Origin: Geojedonia sp051814705
Lineage (GTDB): Bacteria; Bacteroidota; Bacteroidia; Flavobacteriales; Flavobacteriaceae
NCBI GenBank assembly: GCA_051814705.1
Contig: JBPWQW010000006.1
Coordinates: 1 to 64,000 of the forward strand
DNA: 64,000 nt
Reading direction: 5' to 3'
Below, in pieces: positions 60,414 through 64,000 of the stretch (position 1 is the stretch's first letter; each line of letters begins with the position of its first letter). The notes beneath the pieces were generated by a model. That model saw only the letters and a list, made by a program, of their open reading frames with translations, did no database searches and was not told the DNA's origin. Made by a program: the position numbers and the translations under genes.

Positions 60414-60433
60414 ATTTGAACTCACTCAAACGC

Positions 60434-60943
60434 ATGGACGAAATCGTAAACGGTAAAAATTTAGATTCCATATTAGAATATTGTATTGAAATATATGAAT
60501 CTGATAATGGATATTTATTTTCACACGACCTTAATGATAAATTGTTTCCTGATTTAACTTTAGATGAAGTTGAGTTATTATATGAGTATTTACATGATTT
60601 TCGACCTAAAGTTCTTGATGTTATAATCGAAGGAAATCCTTGTTTAATGAAAAACGGACTTACAGAACGGTTCTTTAAAAGCGGTGGATTTACTAAAAAA
60701 GAATCGGAATCAAATTCTGCATCTGACTTTAAAAAAGAAAAAGAGCTATTAGAATTTGAGGTTCTTAAGTTGCAAAAAAAGATTTCAGAAAACGAGATAA
60801 CAATTAAATATAAAAATGATAAAATACGTGATTTAACCATAGATAATTTAAGGCTCAATAATTGGGATATTCGATTTAGATGGTTAATTGCAGTCATAAC
60901 TTTTTTAATCGGTTTTGCGGTCAAATATTTTATTGACAATTAA
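60434..60943 (+). CDS. hypothetical tail-anchored coiled-coil protein in a cassette
   Basis: I do not recognise this protein of about 169 residues. It has an acidic N-terminal domain of about 85 residues (LDSILEYCIEIYESDNGYLF, LLYEYLHDFRP), a coiled coil rich in Lys and Glu (about 97-140) and one C-terminal membrane helix (WLIAVITFLIGFAVKYF). The frame is open from a TTG at 60416, and the ATG at 60434 is preferred. Its start follows the boundary motif GTTGGCAA at 60404-60411. Confidence 0.65.
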   Translation: MDEIVNGKNLDSILEYCIEIYESDNGYLFSHDLNDKLFPDLTLDEVELLYEYLHDFRPKVLDVIIEGNPCLMKNGLTERFFKSGGFTKKESESNSASDFKKEKELLEFEVLKLQKKISENEITIKYKNDKIRDLTIDNLRLNNWDIRFRWLIAVITFLIGFAVKYFIDN

Positions 60944-61056
60944 TTAAATATTTACTCATAGCCAGTATTCCGACTATTAAAATTATATAAACCAAAAACT
61001 GACAAACTTTGCTTAATATGTATTCGACAAAAATAAATTTATCGGATTTAAAAAAC

Positions 61057-61066
61057 GGTTGCCAAC
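61057..61066 (+). repeat. distal boundary motif of the second gene in array 2
   Basis: GGTTGCCAAC is the reverse complement of GTTGGCAA at 60404-60411 over eight bases, and at nine of ten positions over the longer motif. It stands 113 bases after the stop of the coiled-coil gene. The rest of the usual spacer is not present, so the array appears to have been cut here. Confidence 0.55.
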
Positions 61067-61149
61067 CATTTTGAAATCTCATTTATGAATACAAATTAAA
61101 GAAAGACAAGTATTCAATTTTTTAAATATTAAACTTAAAAATCTTAATT

Positions 61150-61365
61150 ATGAATAAACTTTTAAAATTCATTTTTCTTATTACTATTCCATTTTTATTT
61201 TTGAATTGCACAACAGATGATGACTGTCCGGATACAATTACAGTTGATATAAATGATCCTGCAAGTATTGCTCGAGCTGAAGCTTGTGGGCTAAGTCCAG
61301 CGGGGCCATTAGGGAATTTATGGGTTTCGGATAGTTATAGATATCAACAAATGAATAAACATTAA
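61150..61365 (+). CDS. small hypothetical lipoprotein
   Basis: This 71-residue protein has a lipoprotein signal peptide ending in FLFLNC (Cys20), followed by an acidic Asp/Thr stretch and a short C-terminus (ACGLSPAGPLGNLWVSDS). No known function. It is likely to be attached to a membrane by lipid. It is close to the remains of array 2 but has no boundary motif of its own. Confidence 0.6.
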   Translation: MNKLLKFIFLITIPFLFLNCTTDDDCPDTITVDINDPASIARAEACGLSPAGPLGNLWVSDSYRYQQMNKH

Positions 61366-61450
61366 GAGTTGAAATTTAATTTCAAAGGAGTATTTGAAAA
61401 TACTTTTTGTGTTTGTATTGAATTCAATTAGATAATCATACTCATCAATA

Positions 61451-61470
61451 TATAACGTTTGCTAACGCCA
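61451..61470 (+). repeat. possible remnant of a cassette junction
   Basis: TATAAC-GTTTGCTAAC-GCC holds a GTT-type start and an AAC-type end overlapping each other, which could be the scar of an emptied cassette. No complementary partner was found within the following kilobase. Confidence 0.35.
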
Positions 61471-61595
61471 TAAAAAAAACTATTTTTAGTGCTTAACCAA
61501 AGTTATCTGTACGTTTTGTTAGATGTGATTTTCCTGCTGAAAACCTACACCCAGAAAACCGTTAATATTCCTATTCAAACACCATGTAACACAGT

Positions 61596-62159
61596 ATGAA
61601 AAATACCCTAACAGTACTACTACTAATTTTGACTTTAAACTCAGTTGAAGCTCAATTTATAAAGGAAAAGGCAATAAGTGCCCAAATTGGATATGGGCTC
61701 ACTGAACCGAGTAACAGTGTTGATGACATTGCTGACGACGGTTTTTTTCTACAAGGGGAGTTGATCCTAAAGGTAGCTTCTTGGGTTGAATTAAGACCTT
61801 ATGCAGGCTTAATTTTGACAAGTTCAAACGGAAAAGACATTAATGGCAATCCAACAAATGAAAAAGCAGAATCCAAAGCTTTTCTGATAGGAGGGAAAGC
61901 CAGAATTAAAGCGCCAATTCCTTGGGTAGCACCCTATGTTGAAATTGGAATAGGCGCATCGATAGGGAAATTTGAAACGTTTACAGCTTTCGACAATATT
62001 AATAAAAGTGGATTAATTTACCATATACCGATCTCTTTCGGATTGGAGTTGGGGCGACATAATAACTTCGATTTAGGATTTATCTACTACGCTCAACCAA
62101 GTGTTAAACAGTACGCTGGCGCTTTTGCCCTTGGCATCACCATACCTTTAAAAAATTAA
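61596..62159 (+). CDS. small outer-membrane beta-barrel protein
   Basis: This 187-residue protein has a signal peptide ending near NSVEAQ and alternating hydrophobic strands (AISAQIGYGL, LQGELILKVASWVELRPYAG, AFLIGGKARIKAP, YVEIGIGASIG, SFGLELGR). The C-terminal strand is GAFALGITIPLKN. The pattern is that of an eight-stranded OmpA/OmpW-like barrel. No specific function. It is alone in its transcript as far as can be seen. Confidence 0.72.
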   Translation: MKNTLTVLLLILTLNSVEAQFIKEKAISAQIGYGLTEPSNSVDDIADDGFFLQGELILKVASWVELRPYAGLILTSSNGKDINGNPTNEKAESKAFLIGGKARIKAPIPWVAPYVEIGIGASIGKFETFTAFDNINKSGLIYHIPISFGLELGRHNNFDLGFIYYAQPSVKQYAGAFALGITIPLKN

Positions 62160-62237
62160 TAAATATAAGGAGTTACAACATTGTATAGCCGCAAATATAC
62201 TTCTTGACAACCCTGTTAATAAATCTTAGGCTTGGTA

Positions 62238-62268
62238 TTGTAAAACCAAACACTTTATTATATCTTTG
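62238..62268 (+). promoter_or_regulatory. promoter of a small membrane-protein gene
   Basis: TTG at 62238-62240, 20 bases, then TATCTTTG at 62261-62268 is a full match to the Bacteroidota promoter form. The ATG is at 62297. Confidence 0.75.
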
Positions 62269-62296
62269 CCCTAGTTAAAAAAAATGACCACGTATT

Positions 62297-62479
62297 ATGT
62301 TTGAATTTGATCAGTATTTAGGATTTTTAGCGTTTTTAGCCATTTTGACTCTTGGGTTTTGGCTCATGATCTTTTTAATCAGCTTTGTGATTCCTTACTG
62401 GATCGGAGGTTGGACCATAGAGCGTTTTAAAGAAATGCAAGAAGAACGTAAAGCCAAGCGAGAAGCTGCTAAAAGCTAA
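62297..62479 (+). CDS. small single-helix membrane protein
   Basis: This 60-residue protein has one long or two short hydrophobic segments (about 8-38) and a basic, Lys/Arg/Glu-rich C-terminal tail (RFKEMQEERKAKREAAKS) that should lie in the cytoplasm. Function unknown. A good promoter upstream and a strong terminator downstream show that it is a real one-gene unit. Confidence 0.78.
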   Translation: MFEFDQYLGFLAFLAILTLGFWLMIFLISFVIPYWIGGWTIERFKEMQEERKAKREAAKS

Positions 62480-62500
62480 TATTAAGTGTTATAGATATTA

Positions 62501-62530
62501 AAAAAGGAAGCCATTTGGCTTCCTTTTTTT
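62501..62530 (+). terminator. terminator after the small membrane-protein gene
   Basis: AAAAAGGAAGCC pairs with GGCTTCCTTTTT around the loop ATTT, and a T-run follows. Confidence 0.9.
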
Positions 62531-62590
62531 GTTTTAAGTTCTGCATCACATTTCGATTTTGCTCAAGATCGATACAGAATGCGATTTGAA

Positions 62591-64000
62591 TTATCCTTCA
62601 AATTGAAGATCATCTCCACCGCCATTTTCACCTCTTTGGTTCTCCTGACGTTTTTTCTGTTGGTTAAATCGGTAGGTAAACGACACATTAAAACTGCGCT
62701 CTCTCCATTGAAACTCACTATAACTGATATAAGTTGGAGTTGTTGAAGTGGTTTGTCGTTTTCTGGTATTGAATAAATCACTTACGTTAAATGCTATAGA
62801 GGCTTTGTCCTTAAACAAATCCTTGCTAAAGGCTAAATCGGTTGAAAACATACCTTTCGATTTGTTTTGGGCATCTTCACGAGGTCCCATATAGAACAAA
62901 CGCGTTTGCCAATCGATATTTCCTGGCAGGGTATATTTATTGTTCAAACGAACAAACCAGCTTAAATTGTCGGCATCAAAGTTAGTTCCATTATATTCTC
63001 CTCGTGTTTGGGCTTGATACAAGTTAAAATTCCCGTTGAAGTTCCATTTTTTTGTAGGTCTGTAGGTCAATGTAAATTCAAAACCATAACGGTCTTCGGT
63101 GGCTAGATTAATAGGAAAACGTTTTATAACGGGCACTTCGGTACCTCCAACAATAGCGGTATCTCCTGTGTCTTCAGAAATAAAAGTAAAAACATCGGTA
63201 GCGTGTTGGTAATAAATGGACGAATTTAAAGTGAGTTTACCAATGCGGTTTAAGTATCCCAAATCAAAGGCATTGGAATAACTTGGATTGACATCTGGAT
63301 TTCCCTGAAATAGGTTAGTGGCACTGGTTCGGGACGGAAATGGGTTGATGAAACGCGAACGTGGGCGACGTAACCTACGGTTGTAGCCTAAGGTTATACT
63401 TTCTTTTTCTGAAAGTTCATAGCCTAAATTCACTGTAGGGAAAAGACCTACATAATTTTTCTTTTCTAAATCGCCACTTGTTATTTGGTTGATGGTAATG
63501 CGGGTAGATTCCATACGCAATCCCAATAAAAATGAAAACTTGTTTTTAATTTTGCTCCCAAACTGTGAGTAAACAGCATTGACATATTCTCTGTAGATTA
63601 AATTGTTACTCACATCGGTATCCAAAACATAATCGCCATCTTCATTAAATTCGAGAGTGTAATCCGTATTCATTTCGTTAAAGTTACCGCGATAGCCAAA
63701 TTCAAACTGACTCGCTTCACCTATAGGCTTCACATAATCACTTTGTAATAACACTTCTCTTTGGCCTTGCAAGGTTTGTACACGTTCTGCGGCATCACCA
63801 TCTTGTGCAATTAAAGATCTTTCATCTTCTTGACTGTCTTCATATTGAAAATCAAAGGTTAGTTTGTGCTCACTATTGCCACCGAACTGTTTGTCAAAAT
63901 TAACGGCGTATTGAACAGTTTTTTCTTTTTCGACTTCAGGGTCGAACCTAAAGGATTGATTTATTAAATTACCATTGCTGTCTAATTCATTTATAGTATT
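62591..64000 (-). CDS. TonB-type outer-membrane receptor, C-terminal part (runs off the window)
   Basis: The frame is open from the window edge to the stop at 62591, about 469 residues of the C-terminal beta-barrel. Strands carry typical aromatic ends (GYNRRLRRPRSRFINPFPS, SNAFDLGYLNRIGKLTLNSS, WQTRLFYMGPRE). The C-terminal tail after FTYRFNQQ is Gln/Arg/Gly-rich and ends in GGGDDLQFEG. The pattern fits the flavobacterial outer-membrane beta-barrel receptors with an N-terminal carboxypeptidase-like domain, which would be outside the window. The ligand cannot be told. Confidence 0.88.
   Translation of the reverse strand, partial: NTINELDSNGNLINQSFRFDPEVEKEKTVQYAVNFDKQFGGNSEHKLTFDFQYEDSQEDERSLIAQDGDAAERVQTLQGQREVLLQSDYVKPIGEASQFEFGYRGNFNEMNTDYTLEFNEDGDYVLDTDVSNNLIYREYVNAVYSQFGSKIKNKFSFLLGLRMESTRITINQITSGDLEKKNYVGLFPTVNLGYELSEKESITLGYNRRLRRPRSRFINPFPSRTSATNLFQGNPDVNPSYSNAFDLGYLNRIGKLTLNSSIYYQHATDVFTFISEDTGDTAIVGGTEVPVIKRFPINLATEDRYGFEFTLTYRPTKKWNFNGNFNLYQAQTRGEYNGTNFDADNLSWFVRLNNKYTLPGNIDWQTRLFYMGPREDAQNKSKGMFSTDLAFSKDLFKDKASIAFNVSDLFNTRKRQTTSTTPTYISYSEFQWRERSFNVSFTYRFNQQKKRQENQRGENGGGDDLQFEG

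Noticed and set aside
60373..60939. 188-codon minus-strand reading frame opposite the coiled-coil gene
   Set aside because: Its product is Ser/Asn/Leu-rich without recognisable features. The plus-strand frame has a coherent coiled coil and membrane anchor and fits the cassette orientation.
62171..62200. further AAC-type cassette end (TACAAC-ATT-GTATAG)
   Set aside because: It looks like the left end of a spacer, but it is not complementary to any start motif upstream, and the ACC after AAC is missing.
1..64000. tRNA, rRNA and riboswitch genes
   Set aside because: No cloverleaf, rRNA-like stretch or known riboswitch core was recognised by eye. A covariance-model search would be needed to exclude small RNAs.
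63773..64000. truncated or frameshifted receptor gene
   Set aside because: The frame stays open to the last base of the window, so the missing N-terminus is an edge effect and not a broken gene.

Overview
The window is AT-rich chromosomal DNA of a member of the Bacteroidota, most probably the family Flavobacteriaceae. Evidence for this is the menaquinone (MenF/D/C/E/B/A) pathway, M16 and S9 peptidases exported as lipoproteins or with signal peptides, a pair of DUF3857/transglutaminase proteins, a TonB-linked receptor, -7 boxes of the Bacteroidota form TAnnTTTG in front of many genes, and almost no Shine-Dalgarno sequences. Genus cannot be told from the sequence. No rRNA, tRNA, CRISPR array, prophage or transposase gene was seen.

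Layout. 1-560: 147-bp tandem repeats. 561-6.5 kb: preT-preA (dihydropyrimidine dehydrogenase), a YheT-type hydrolase, a DUF4202 protein and comM. 6.6-13.1 kb: an M16 peptidase lipoprotein, then an Nramp-like transporter fused by overlapping codons to pxpA-pxpB-pxpC (5-oxoprolinase). 13.1-15.2 kb: a secreted protein, a multi-pass membrane protein and an orphan histidine kinase. 15.2-18.4 kb (minus): RluA-type pseudouridine synthase, panB, sdaA. 18.6-24.5 kb: dnaK, a secreted protein, nitronate monooxygenase, EthD-like protein, GNAT and an alpha/beta hydrolase. 24.6-46.4 kb: the menaquinone region, with thioesterase-menF-menD, cvfB, menB-menA, menC and menE interleaved with peptidases, a fatty-acid hydroxylase-like protein, a CPBP protease and a DUF3857 pair. 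46.4-55.7 kb: DoxX, acyl-CoA carboxylase beta, a MarR-pirin operon, an ABC-F protein, hutG. 55.7-59.3 kb: hutI, fumC, a 1-Cys peroxiredoxin. 59.4-62.5 kb: small hypothetical genes. 62.6-64 kb: the 3' part of a TonB-type receptor that runs off the window.

The most unusual structure is a pair of cassette-like arrays (about 39.99-41.35 kb, minus strand, and 59.41-61.07 kb, plus strand). Each gene or toxin-antitoxin pair sits between a start motif GTTnnnnnTA and its own exact reverse complement TAnnnnnAAC. The motif differs from gene to gene, but neighbouring units are joined by spacers of the same architecture: AAC, 3 nt, a 6-nt arm, a variable part with a GAAAATCC/GGATTTTC hairpin, the complementary 6-nt arm, 6 nt, GTT. 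This is the logic of integron gene cassettes and attC sites, but the sequences do not fit the usual attC consensus and no integrase is visible here. One cassette carries a ParDE-type toxin-antitoxin pair with its own promoter and operator.

Other points of note: a MarR-type operon with two overlapping perfect palindromes at its promoter; an active/inactive pair of transglutaminase-like proteins; a 17-bp duplication of the dnaK 3' end around a short dispersed repeat; and an Nramp-family protein without the usual metal-binding motif in the 5-oxoprolinase operon.
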